DNA from: an uncultured Collinsella sp.
GTDB lineage: Bacteria; Actinomycetota; Coriobacteriia; Coriobacteriales; Coriobacteriaceae
Direction: 5' to 3'
Assembly (NCBI GenBank): GCA_934646865.1
Contig: CAKUEU010000033.1
Location: forward strand, 1-18,989
Length of the DNA: 18,989 nucleotides
Part shown: positions 1 through 9,520 of the stretch, piece after piece
Layout of the letters: the number at the start of each line of letters is the position of its first letter
Numbering within the stretch: position 1 is the stretch's first letter
Position numbers and translations under genes: made by a program
Notes under the pieces: generated by a model
Seen by the model: the letters and a program-made list of their open reading frames with translations, nothing else
The model's database searches: none
Told to the model about the DNA's origin: nothing

Positions 1-77
1 GGACCTGTAGCTCAGTTGGTTAGAGCGTCCGGCTGATAACCGGGAGGTCACAAGTTCGAATCTTGTCAGGTCCACCA
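1..77 (+). tRNA. tRNA-Ile (GAT anticodon)
   Basis: This is a complete cloverleaf. The acceptor strand GGACCTG (1-7) pairs with CAGGTCC (67-73), A74 is the discriminator, and the CCA end is encoded at 75-77. The anticodon GAT is at 35-37 inside the loop TGATAA, flanked by CCGG/CCGG-type stem bases. The T-arm has the standard GTTCGAAT loop. It decodes isoleucine AUC/AUU codons. No rRNA is visible in the window. A terminator follows closely, so it appears to be a single transcript or the last gene of one starting upstream. Confidence 0.97.
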
Positions 78-91
78 TCAAAAACGTAAAG

Positions 92-122
92 AGCCTCGGG
101 GCATTTGCCTCGGGGCTTTTTT
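92..122 (+). terminator. Rho-independent terminator after tRNA-Ile
   Basis: A ten-base-pair stem (92-101 with 108-117, two of the pairs G-U) closes a six-base loop CATTTG and runs into TTTTTT at 117-122. The two arms look almost like a direct repeat of GCCTCGGGG because the wobble pairs fall symmetrically. It sits 15 bases after the tRNA CCA end. Confidence 0.85.
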
Positions 123-185
123 CTTAGCTACTCAGCTCGCTGGGGGTAGTCAAAAGAGCCCCGTCCCAAATTAACTAGTTTGATT

Positions 186-215
186 TTGTGTGCTGGGCGA
201 AAGATTGGGTAGTAT
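186..215 (+). promoter_or_regulatory. Candidate sigma-70-type promoter for the DUF151 gene
   Basis: TTGTGT (186-191) is followed after 18 bases by TAGTAT (210-215), with an overlapping TATAGC alternative at 213-218. It lies about 60 bases upstream of the start codon at 273, in an AT-richer stretch between the tRNA terminator and the gene. Both boxes deviate from consensus, so the assignment is tentative. Confidence 0.4.
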
Positions 216-226
216 AGCTATTCAAT

Positions 227-242
227 GCGGCAGCCCTGCCGC
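227..242 (+). promoter_or_regulatory. Perfect inverted repeat in the 5' leader of the DUF151 gene
   Basis: GCGGCAG (227-233) and CTGCCGC (236-242) are perfect complements separated by two bases. In RNA this would be a six-pair hairpin with a four-base loop. It sits between the candidate promoter and the ribosome binding site at 262-267. It could be a leader hairpin or an operator. There is no U-tract, so it is not a terminator. Confidence 0.5.
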
Positions 243-272
243 GCGTTAACCGCTACGTACCGGAGGTGTTCC

Positions 273-773
273 ATGGTTCGTGTCGACATAGAGACCATCG
301 TCATGGCCGCCGGTCCCGTGCCATCGCTTATCGTGCTTCGCGAGCGCAGCAGTAAATCGGATTCGCCCGCGCCGCTGCGTTCCCTTTCCATTCAGACTGG
401 TTCGTTTGAGGCCGCTGCCATCAGCCGCGGCATCGATAGCGGCCGTGCCGAGCGCCCGATCACCCATGACCTGCTGCTCGATACTGTTGACGCCCTAGGC
501 GCCAAGCTCGAGCGCATCGAGATCGTGCGCGCCGAGCCGCCGGTGTTCTATGCGACGATCGTCGTGCTCGCCGATGGCGGCGAGCGCAAGATCGACGCCC
601 GCCCCAGCGACGCCATCGCCCTCGCCGTGCGCAGCAATGCCCCCATGTTTGTGGAGGACGACATCATGAATCGCCTGGGTACCGTTTCCACCCACGCCGA
701 GGAAGTCGACGACGAGCAGGAGTTCGAGAAGTTCGACGAGTTCGTCCATACGCTCTCCCCCGATGATTTCTAA
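273..773 (+). CDS. Bifunctional nuclease (BFN/DUF151) family protein
   Basis: The product is a 166-residue cytoplasmic protein. It carries the DUF151 signature: an N-terminal strand pattern VRVDIETIVM, the central block RPITHDLLLDTVDALGAKL with a conserved H-D-L, and the hallmark ARPSDAIALAVRSNAPMFV followed by an acidic tail. DUF151 proteins are found across actinobacteria, Thermotogae and plants, and nuclease activity has been reported for a plant member. The bacterial role is unclear. The ATG at 273 is chosen because GGAGGT (262-267) precedes it at proper spacing; an in-frame ATG at 225 has no such site and would add 16 non-conserved residues. The stop abuts the next gene's possible start (TAAATG), which suggests an operon. 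Confidence 0.87.
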   Translation: MVRVDIETIVMAAGPVPSLIVLRERSSKSDSPAPLRSLSIQTGSFEAAAISRGIDSGRAERPITHDLLLDTVDALGAKLERIEIVRAEPPVFYATIVVLADGGERKIDARPSDAIALAVRSNAPMFVEDDIMNRLGTVSTHAEEVDDEQEFEKFDEFVHTLSPDDF

Positions 774-1163
774 ATGCGGGGCGGCCAGGTTGCGGAGCGT
801 TCGCTGATGGCCGGCGGCATGTCGGCCGAGGCGGCTGCCATTGCGCGTGAAGCCCAGATGCGCTCGGAGGCATCCGAGGCTGCCCGCATCGCCTATGTGA
901 CGCAGGCCCGCACGCTTCGCGAGCGTCGTGGCTCCTATATCAAGATGGTTGTCATCTCCGCTCTTGTCGCGGCAATCTGCTCGCGCCTTCGTGGTACAGT
1001 TGGTGCGCTTGGGTTTTCGATTTCAACAGGCTTGGTAATCTGGGGTGTGGTCGATGCGGTAATGCTGGCCAACCAGATCAAGGTGCTCGACAAGCGCGCG
1101 GCAGATATGATGCGCGCCCGCGACGCAGCCGCCAAGATCGCTGCCGAGGCGCAAGAACTGTAA
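774..1163 (+). CDS. Small two-helix membrane protein, unknown function
   Basis: A 129-residue protein I do not recognise as a named family. An Ala/Glu/Arg-rich amphipathic N-terminal half (about residues 12-52, probably helical) leads into two hydrophobic stretches, about 58-72 (VVISALVAAICS) and 80-100 (LGFSISTGLVIWGVVDAVML). A charged C-terminal helix follows (KVLDKRAADMMRARDAAAKIAAEAQEL). It is probably a membrane-anchored helical hairpin. The ATG at 774 directly follows the stop of the upstream gene, consistent with translational coupling. ATG 807 has a better Shine-Dalgarno (GGAG at 794-797) and may be the true start, which would give 118 residues. It sits in a presumed operon with the flanking small genes. 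Confidence 0.65.
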   Translation: MRGGQVAERSLMAGGMSAEAAAIAREAQMRSEASEAARIAYVTQARTLRERRGSYIKMVVISALVAAICSRLRGTVGALGFSISTGLVIWGVVDAVMLANQIKVLDKRAADMMRARDAAAKIAAEAQEL

Positions 1164-1193
1164 CGACGCCAGACTCGATGGGAAGGTCTAAAG

Positions 1194-1643
1194 ATGGCAC
1201 AGGATATGCAGGACGCCGGTAACGTCTCCGCCGAGCTCGACGCCATGGTGTGCGACCTTATTGGCGCGTTCTTGGACGACCTTGCTGCCGGCGAGAATCC
1301 GGGTGTGGTCGTGGCGATCGAGGACGCTGCTTCCAACCGCTATCTGGCGGCGCTTGACGAGGACGGCGAGGAGGCATGCCTCGAGGCCGCCACCAACTTT
1401 ATCTCCGAGCATAAGATGGGTCTTAAGGACGAGGGGCTCGGACGCATCGCCCGCTATGCCATCGGCTACACCGGCTGTGTCGAAATTGACGGCGGCTACC
1501 ACGATGCCCTGCTCGTGAGCTTCTTCGAGACCACGCTCGAGAGCGGTTTTTCGGCATATGTGCTGTATGAGGGCATGGGCGCCGGCGATGGTTTTATGTG
1601 GAGCGACCCTGAACCTGCAGGTGAGGAAACCCCTCTTATCTAA
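1194..1643 (+). CDS. Hypothetical acidic protein
   Basis: A 149-residue soluble, acidic protein with no signal peptide or membrane segment and no motif I recognise. Landmarks are a helical N-terminus (SAELDAMVCDLIGAFLDDLAAG), a central DEDGEEACLEAATNFI region, and a GYTGCVEIDGGYHDALLVSFFE segment that looks like alternating beta strands. Codon use matches the housekeeping genes around it, so it is a genuine gene. The ATG at 1194 has a GGAAGG site about ten bases upstream and is 30 bases past the previous stop, so it probably belongs to the same transcript. It ends 117 bases before typA. Confidence 0.7.
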   Translation: MAQDMQDAGNVSAELDAMVCDLIGAFLDDLAAGENPGVVVAIEDAASNRYLAALDEDGEEACLEAATNFISEHKMGLKDEGLGRIARYAIGYTGCVEIDGGYHDALLVSFFETTLESGFSAYVLYEGMGAGDGFMWSDPEPAGEETPLI

Positions 1644-1760
1644 AATCGCTAAAATAAACGAGTTTTCGGTAAAAGGCTCAATATTCCCGCTGAGCGTTGT
1701 ATCGCTGGGCGGGCCGCATACGCGTGCCGTTTGTATATGGATAGAAGATAGGGGAACTAC

Positions 1761-3599
<1,839 letters not shown>

Positions 3600-3625
3600 G
3601 CGCTGAGGTTTATAGCCGCCAATAA

Positions 3626-3667
3626 GAAAGGGCGTCGACCGCAATGGTCGGCGCCCTTTCTTTGGTG
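3626..3667 (+). terminator. Rho-independent terminator after typA
   Basis: A fifteen-pair stem (3626-3640 with 3646-3660, one G-U pair) has the loop GCAAT and ends in TTTC-TTT. It begins 27 bases after the typA stop. The A-rich 5' flank (AATAAGAAAG) would also give a U-tract on the minus strand, but no minus gene approaches it. Confidence 0.93.
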
Positions 3668-4023
3668 CAGGGGGGACGGGTTAGTTCGCACCACGGAGGA
3701 GACGACGCCCCCTTCTGAGCCATTCCGGGTAAAGTTAGGTTGTTTAAACATATACAGGAATCATCGAAATATGACCGCTTTGATACAAAACTGTTAACAG
3801 GTAAATATCAACTGGTATTAAATTAAAAGACCTCTTGACCTGCGGTTTACATGATTGGTATCTATGTTGTATTTTATGCACGTGGCATAGACGGACCGTC
3901 TTAGAAGTTGCTCCCCAATGGGTTCTTGCAATGCGCTAGGTAGGTTCTTGTTGATGTTGGGGTTTGCGTACGTCCGACGATTCGCCGTATTCCACACTGT
4001 GTTGTAGGAATTAGGGGACAACT
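3668..4023 (+). promoter_or_regulatory. Long regulatory gap upstream of the pilin locus
   Basis: No gene is supported here. The stretch 3730-3890 is much more AT-rich than its surroundings, consistent with a promoter region of accessory genes. Two overlapping promoter candidates are visible at 3835-3875 and are listed separately. The probable leader is about 140 bases long. It contains GGTTCTTG at 3921-3928 and again at 3943-3950, 22 bases apart, and CCCCAA near 3914 complementary to TTGGGG near 3957. The ribosome binding site AGGGG is at 4013-4017, six bases before the adhesin ATG. Confidence 0.6.
3835..3875 (+). promoter_or_regulatory. Overlapping promoter candidates for the pilin locus
   Basis: Two sigma-70-like readings overlap. 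One is TTTACA (3846-3851), 18 bases, then TATTTT (3870-3875). The other is TTGACC (3835-3840), 18 bases, then TATCTA (3859-3864). Either would start transcription near 3870-3883 and leave a long leader before the adhesin start at 4024. I favour the first by box quality of the -10, but cannot decide between them. Confidence 0.5.
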
Positions 4024-7000
4024 ATGAACGCACACCGCTCACGGTCGCTGGGTATGGCGGCCCTGGTCTTTATTTTGATTAGCCTCACCGCCGCCGTTTT
4101 CCACGGCGCAGCCCCCGTGCGCGCCGAAGACGTGACGACGCCGGATCCGATTGTGATTGATGGGGATACGGCGGACGTTACGGTTGAGCTGTATACCGAT
4201 GGGAACCATACTCAAAAGCTCGATAGCGCTGTAATGTCTACTTCGAAGCTCTATGGAGCTTTCTCGGCAATGTTCAACAACGGCAACGAACCTAAGCCCG
4301 GGAATAACGTCGCCGTCTATGAGTTCCCCAGGACCATTATCGTCGACGATAACGACGGTGGTGACCTCATGGAGGGTCCGGAGGCTACCGCTGCCAAGGC
4401 TGGCACATGGAAGATCAAGGGCAACAAGGTTATCTTTACGTTTGACGAGACGTGGCTCTCGTCCAATCCCGCAGATGTTCATGTCGCGGCGAACTTCTCG
4501 TTCCAGCTTGCGAACAAGAACGTCGGTTCTGATGACAGCGCGTCCGTCGTGTTCCCTGGTGCGGGAACGATCAATATCCCCACCAAGGACGGCAAAGTCA
4601 CGGGAACGAAGTCGGGAGCCTTCTCCCAAGATGCCGACGGCACGGCCAAGGTCACCTGGACCGTCGAGCTCACCGTCGAGTCGTATGCCACGAACGTCAA
4701 GTTCACCGATACTCTAGGCGACAACTTCGAATTTGTGAACGACAGTTTTATGCGCGACGGAGAGAAGCTCAGTCCACAGCCGACGATTGATGGCCAAGTT
4801 GCGACTTGCGAGAACCTGGGCGGCCTTCTCCAGGGTGTTCATACGATTACGTATGAAACCAAGCTGAAGAACGGTATCTCCGTGGATAACGGAGAGTTCA
4901 TCAACGGCCAGGAGGCTTCCAAGAATACAGCAAAGTGGGAATGGGGCGGTGCTGGCGATCGCACGGACGGCAGTTTTTCGGCTGCCTCTCCCCCTTTCCG
5001 TTACGACATGATTAGCAAGTCTAGCGACCGTAATAGCACGCCGTCTGACATCACGTGGACGGTTACGCTCAACCAGGGCGAGCTCAAAGCCGACATGAGC
5101 GGCTACGTGTTCACCGATACTCTGGACAGTAAGCAGAAGTATGCGACGGGAAGCTACACGGTTTACAAGGGCAGCTCGGGTTCGGAGGTCCTTAAGACGG
5201 ACACGTTCGACCCGGCGCAGGGCTTCTTCACCTACACGTTCCCGACCGACCTTGCCGATAAGTACATCACTTACCGCATCGTTTATCACACCAAGATGAT
5301 CGATGCGAACTCATACGACACCGTGCACAACAATGCGACGATTAAGCGCGCTGACTCCGTTTCGGGGTTAGTCGAAGGCACGTTTACGCCACAGCTGGGG
5401 GTCACGCCGATCACCAAGACGCGCGTAAGCTCCGAAGATGCCGCGACGACTGGCGAGGCGAAGTGGGAGACACGCGTCGCTCTAAAGGCTATCGTTAATG
5501 CGTCTAACCTTGATAAGGTAACAGTGAAGGACACGTTTCAGTCGGCGTGGAAGCAGGATATCGGCGTCGATATCGAATCGATCAAGATCAAGATTGGTAA
5601 AAATGAGCTAGTTCGAGGCGACGACTGGCAGCTAACAACAAATGAGCTGAAAGATGGAAATAGCGTCGTACAGAAGGATGGGCACAAAAGAAACTTCAAC
5701 CTCGACATATACATTAACGACACGGTGAAGGCGGCTCTCAAGAACGAGGATTACGCCAGCATCACATACACCACCACTTCCGATGCGCTGCCGGGCTGGT
5801 ATTCGAACTTCGCATCGGTTGCAGTGCCGGGGCAGAACGGCGGTTGGCCGTACTACACCGATAGCCCTATGTATGTTGTCAACAAGGAAACGACGCCTGC
5901 GGTCGAGAAGCCGGAAGCGGAGTCGAAGGTGTCTTGGAACGAGAGTTTCGACTGGAGCTCCGTTGACGAGTCGGATGAGAAAGGCGCATGGATTGTTGAG
6001 TGGACGGTGTACGCGAACCGCCAGAAGAGTGACGCCGGAGAATACTACGGAGCTGGAAAGCTCGGTGGCGAACCGCTGAATATCGTCGACACCCTTCCGA
6101 ATGGCATGAGCTATGTTGCGAATTCTGCCAAGTTCACGCTCGTGCAGAATCCCTATGATCTGCATACGGGGCTCGGGCGCAATTATACGGCAGAGACGGT
6201 CGTTGATAACTCGCATCTCGCCGCCGATAACATCAGCAGCGACGGTAACACGGTCACCTTCTCCATCCCCACAACAGAGCTTGGCGAATACGCTGGTTAC
6301 GCCAAACTTACGTATCAGACGGCGGTCAAGCGCGGCGAGCTCGACACTTCTAAGAACGAAGCGAAGTTCACCAACTCAGCCAGTGCTGAGTCAGGAAACA
6401 AGAAGTTCGACTCTGGCAGCGGCACTGTCACCATTAAGAACAATGTCATTAAGAAGACCGGCGAGCAGGTCGCTAGCAGCAACCGCATCAAGTACACCAT
6501 TTTCGTTAACGAATCTGCGGTTGCCCTCAAGAGCGGCACCGACTTCCTTGAGCTTGTCGACACCATGGATGCCAAATGCACGTTAGTTCCGTCGACGCTT
6601 AAGGTCTATGAGCGGGTGGACAACGATTGGTCTGAGCTGACCAATAAGAATTATTCGTCGAAGATGGAGCAGGTTAACGACAAATCGGGCTCGCGCACGA
6701 AGCTGACGCTTAGCGTGCCCGACGGCAAGTATCTCAAGGTCGAGTACGAGGTCATCCCGAGCGGAAATCCTAGCGACCAGGTTCCTCTTTCCAATACCGC
6801 CACGCTTACGGGGGTGAAGGACGGTTCCGCGATTGATGATCAAACATGGACTGTCCAGAGTGCTTCTGCTACCGCGGGTGGCAACGGCTACGGCATCACG
6901 ATGACCAAGTACGACGCCCAGCAGGTCGGCGCGCCGATCGAGGGTGCTGAGTTTACGCTCTACAGTGTGGTTATGGATGGCGCCGGTGAGACTAAGGAGA

Positions 7001-7758
7001 TATTCCAGACTGACAAGACAGATGGCAGCGGAAAAATCTCGTTCGGCACGAGCACCAAAAAGATGGCTAATTGCGTGCTTTACAAGCTTGTGGAGTCGAA
7101 GGCGCCTGAGGGATACGCCACAACGGGTCCCACGTGGATTATGCTCAAGGGCGAAGCGAGTAATGAGCAGTATCAAGCAGCGCTCGAAAAGGCGAAGGCC
7201 ATCGTCGGCAACGCGAAGATTGTCGGCGATGACAAAAAGGACGAGATCTGGATCTACGATAATCGCCTAACGGGAACCGCGACAATCCGGGCTAAGAAAG
7301 TGCTTGAAGGCGGAACCTTCAAGGAAGGACAGTTCTCGTTCGAGCTCAAGGACAGCAACGGTAGGGTGCTCCAGACAGTAACCAATGATGACAAGGGAAA
7401 TGTCTCCTTTGACGTCAAGTACAACAAGGCCGGCACCTATACCTACACCATCTCCGAGGTTGAGCCCGAGGGTGCCGTCGATCACGTTAAAGATCACATC
7501 ACCTATGACACGACCCCGCGCAACGTCACGGTTAAGGTAACTAATGGCACGGACCAGCTCAACGCCGTAGTCACCTATGACAATGGCTCCCAGGACCCAC
7601 CGACCTTTACCAACAAGTACTCGACCACGCTTCCCGAGGCGGGCGGGGCTGGCTTGACTATGACGTATCTGGCCGGCGCTTCGATGCTGTGCTTTGCCGC
7701 GACGTGGATGCATGCTCGTCGTCATCGCGATACGGATCGAGGTGGTCGTCGTGAGTAA
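4024..7758 (+). CDS. Large LPXTG-type multidomain pilus adhesin
   Basis: A 1244-residue secreted surface protein. The signal peptide is residues 1-34 (hydrophobic core AALVFILISLTAAVF, cleavage after VRA). Five repeated adhesive or isopeptide-type modules each begin with a W-x-V-x-like strand followed by FTDTL/VDTL: near residues 209, 342, 480, 656 and 821. A SpaA-type prealbumin domain starts at about 955, with E-box YKLVESKAPEGY (1020-1031). A Spy0128-like pilin isopeptide domain follows (about 1083-1198). The sorting signal LPEAG (1203-1207) is followed by a hydrophobic helix and an Arg-rich tail. Its size and N-terminal modules suggest a tip adhesin. AGGGG (4013-4017) supports the ATG. 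Codon use is noticeably less GC-biased than in typA, a possible sign of transfer or low expression. Confidence 0.88.
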   Translation: MNAHRSRSLGMAALVFILISLTAAVFHGAAPVRAEDVTTPDPIVIDGDTADVTVELYTDGNHTQKLDSAVMSTSKLYGAFSAMFNNGNEPKPGNNVAVYEFPRTIIVDDNDGGDLMEGPEATAAKAGTWKIKGNKVIFTFDETWLSSNPADVHVAANFSFQLANKNVGSDDSASVVFPGAGTINIPTKDGKVTGTKSGAFSQDADGTAKVTWTVELTVESYATNVKFTDTLGDNFEFVNDSFMRDGEKLSPQPTIDGQVATCENLGGLLQGVHTITYETKLKNGISVDNGEFINGQEASKNTAKWEWGGAGDRTDGSFSAASPPFRYDMISKSSDRNSTPSDITWTVTLNQGELKADMSGYVFTDTLDSKQKYATGSYTVYKGSSGSEVLKTDTFDPAQGFFTYTFPTDLADKYITYRIVYHTKMIDANSYDTVHNNATIKRADSVSGLVEGTFTPQLGVTPITKTRVSSEDAATTGEAKWETRVALKAIVNASNLDKVTVKDTFQSAWKQDIGVDIESIKIKIGKNELVRGDDWQLTTNELKDGNSVVQKDGHKRNFNLDIYINDTVKAALKNEDYASITYTTTSDALPGWYSNFASVAVPGQNGGWPYYTDSPMYVVNKETTPAVEKPEAESKVSWNESFDWSSVDESDEKGAWIVEWTVYANRQKSDAGEYYGAGKLGGEPLNIVDTLPNGMSYVANSAKFTLVQNPYDLHTGLGRNYTAETVVDNSHLAADNISSDGNTVTFSIPTTELGEYAGYAKLTYQTAVKRGELDTSKNEAKFTNSASAESGNKKFDSGSGTVTIKNNVIKKTGEQVASSNRIKYTIFVNESAVALKSGTDFLELVDTMDAKCTLVPSTLKVYERVDNDWSELTNKNYSSKMEQVNDKSGSRTKLTLSVPDGKYLKVEYEVIPSGNPSDQVPLSNTATLTGVKDGSAIDDQTWTVQSASATAGGNGYGITMTKYDAQQVGAPIEGAEFTLYSVVMDGAGETKEIFQTDKTDGSGKISFGTSTKKMANCVLYKLVESKAPEGYATTGPTWIMLKGEASNEQYQAALEKAKAIVGNAKIVGDDKKDEIWIYDNRLTGTATIRAKKVLEGGTFKEGQFSFELKDSNGRVLQTVTNDDKGNVSFDVKYNKAGTYTYTISEVEPEGAVDHVKDHITYDTTPRNVTVKVTNGTDQLNAVVTYDNGSQDPPTFTNKYSTTLPEAGGAGLTMTYLAGASMLCFAATWMHARRHRDTDRGGRRE

Positions 7759-9397
7759 ACCACTCCGTCATATGTTGGCCGTCGTGGTGATAGTCGTGGT
7801 TGCCGTGTTTTCTTTCGCGATTGCCCCTGGGGCGGCTCGTGCTGCCGATGCCGGAGCTATTACGGTGGACGGTACAGTTGCGTCGCGGTATGACGCATGC
7901 CAGCTCTTTTCGGCGACCGTTATCGACGACGCCGATGCCGACCAAAAGGTCGCAACTGACATAACGTGGGCAAATGACGCCGTTCGCCAAGCTGTTCTCC
8001 CCGTGCTTCATGATGCGGGGCTTGATGGCTCGGCATCGACGGCACAGGAGGCTGCCGAATGGATGAATGCCGACGGGCACATGACGACTGCGCTGACGGC
8101 AAAGCTTGCCCGCGCGATTGTCAAAGCAGGCGCCGTGTCCGTGACCCTTAACGCGGGCGCGGCGGCCGAGCTGCCCTGCGGCTACTGGCTCATCGTCGCC
8201 GACGACGACGCCATGGCCCAGAACGAGGCCGGTACCGCGCCGATCATGGCCCTGGTGGGCGGCAGCCCCGTCACCGTCAAGCCCAAGGCCGCGACGCCCA
8301 AGGTGGCCAAGCACGTGCTGGAGGACAGCACCGCGGCCTGGCAGAAGGCCGCAGACGCAACGGTCGCCGACGACCTGTACTGGCGCCTCTCGGCCACGGT
8401 CCCGGCGGGGCTTTCCGCCTACGACACCTACGCGGTGCAGTTCGTCGACGCCATGAGCGCGGGGCTCGACCCCTCCAAGGTCGCCGCGAGCATGCATGTG
8501 TACGTGGCGGCGGGCGCGGACGGCAGCTTCGACGCCGTCCCAGCCGGCAAGGACGGCCGTGCCGGCACCGAGCCCGCCAAGGGCTGGACCGACATCACGG
8601 CCCAGTGCAAGGTCTCGGTCGATGGAAGCACCTTCACCGTGCGCACCGGCGATCTGATTGCCGCGCTCGGCGGGGTCGACGTCTTCGCCGCGGGTGCCCG
8701 CGTGGTGGCTGTTTACAATGCACCCTTGGGGGCCAACTGCAACCAAGGCGCTACCAAGGGCAACCCCAACGAGGTCTACCTGCGCTACCCGCGCTCTCCC
8801 TTTGCCGACCAGTCCGGCGACGCTGGCTTCACCCGCACGCCGAGTGACGACGCAACGGCCTACACCTGGGGGCTCAACCTGATCAAACGTTCAAGCTCCG
8901 ATGACAAGCCGCTTGCGGGCGCCAAGATGCGCATTGTCGACGACCGCGGTCGCGTGCTGTCGGCCGACGGTACGTGGACGACGGATGCCGATGCGTGCGT
9001 TGTGACCGACAACGACGGTCGCGTGGAGCTGAACGGTGTGGACGCAGGCGTCTATACCGTCGAGGAGATCGCAGCTCCCAAGGGCTACACCGCCTTTGAG
9101 GGCAAGCGAACAGTGATGGTTGCAGCCGATGGCTTGGACGTCAAGCAAGTGGCCGCCGCGAAGCCCAAGGTAACCGTATCGGTCGAAAGCCCTCTGCGGG
9201 TTGATACCGCCGATGCTGGGACGGGTTCGATTGAGCTGTCGGTGCTCAACACCCCAAGCAAAGAAGCAAGTCGAGGCTTTATGCCCTCGACGGGAGATAG
9301 AACGTTGGTGCTGGTGGCGGCTTTGGCTGCCATCGGAGTGGCGGCTATTGTTGTCGCGCTCGTCATCAAGCGGGGAGGAGGTCGCCGTGAAAAATAA
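7751..9397 (+). CDS. SpaA-type pilin with MPSTG sorting signal
   Basis: A 548-residue secreted pilin. I choose GTG 7751, which overlaps the adhesin stop (GTGAGTAA), because GAGGTGG lies at 7739-7745 and the result is a textbook signal peptide (core AVVVIVVVAVFSFAI, cleavage after ARA). An in-frame ATG at 7694 lies inside the upstream gene and would spoil the signal; ATG 7772 is a weaker alternative. The N-terminal region resembles the next pilin (FSATV, DITWA-D-V, GYWL, IxxLVGG). KPKAATPKVAKHV probably holds the linking lysine. The SpaA domain starts near residue 376, E-box YTVEEIAAPKGY is at 435-446, and the sorting signal MPSTG (511-515) precedes a helix and a KRGGGRREK tail. The middle of the gene is more GC-rich than its ends. 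Confidence 0.85.
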   Translation: MSKPLRHMLAVVVIVVVAVFSFAIAPGAARAADAGAITVDGTVASRYDACQLFSATVIDDADADQKVATDITWANDAVRQAVLPVLHDAGLDGSASTAQEAAEWMNADGHMTTALTAKLARAIVKAGAVSVTLNAGAAAELPCGYWLIVADDDAMAQNEAGTAPIMALVGGSPVTVKPKAATPKVAKHVLEDSTAAWQKAADATVADDLYWRLSATVPAGLSAYDTYAVQFVDAMSAGLDPSKVAASMHVYVAAGADGSFDAVPAGKDGRAGTEPAKGWTDITAQCKVSVDGSTFTVRTGDLIAALGGVDVFAAGARVVAVYNAPLGANCNQGATKGNPNEVYLRYPRSPFADQSGDAGFTRTPSDDATAYTWGLNLIKRSSSDDKPLAGAKMRIVDDRGRVLSADGTWTTDADACVVTDNDGRVELNGVDAGVYTVEEIAAPKGYTAFEGKRTVMVAADGLDVKQVAAAKPKVTVSVESPLRVDTADAGTGSIELSVLNTPSKEASRGFMPSTGDRTLVLVAALAAIGVAAIVVALVIKRGGGRREK

Positions 9398-9437
9398 TTG
9401 TCCCCCCCCCCTGCTCAATGGCGTACTGCCTCCGTAG
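9387..9437 (+). other. GTG mini-ORF containing a C10 tract, possible leader peptide or gene remnant
   Basis: A very strong Shine-Dalgarno-like run, GGGGAGGAGG, sits just before GTG 9387, which overlaps the pilin stop in the same way as the previous junction. The reading frame is only 16 codons (VKNNCPPPLLNGVLPP) and includes the homopolymer of ten C at 9402-9411. Changing the tract length gives a frame of about 32 codons (one more C) or 19 codons (one less), none of which joins the downstream pilin. It may be a translated leader, a remnant of a lost gene, or chance. Confidence 0.35.
9402..9411 (+). repeat. C10 homopolymer between two pilin genes
   Basis: Ten consecutive C residues start four bases after the stop of the MPSTG pilin and end 110 bases before the next pilin ATG. 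Tracts of this length are prone to slipped-strand mispairing. Here the tract lies outside the annotated pilin frames, so any effect would act through a leader peptide, mRNA structure or ribosome traffic. Confidence 0.95.
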
Positions 9438-9520
9438 CGAGTGACGCGCAGGCCTACCGACCTGATGATCATTGGTTTTGAAAAAGTTACAAGAGAACCC
9501 TCCAAGAAAGAGGACCAAAC

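Noticed and set aside
3835..3848. The 14-base match TTGACCTGCGGTTT shared with 15510-15523
   Set aside because: One 14-base match in 19 kb is close to chance expectation, and the second copy has no good -10 box at proper spacing.
7658..8746. A 362-residue minus-strand frame over the adhesin/pilin junction
   Set aside because: It overlaps two well-supported plus-strand genes in antisense and has no family features.
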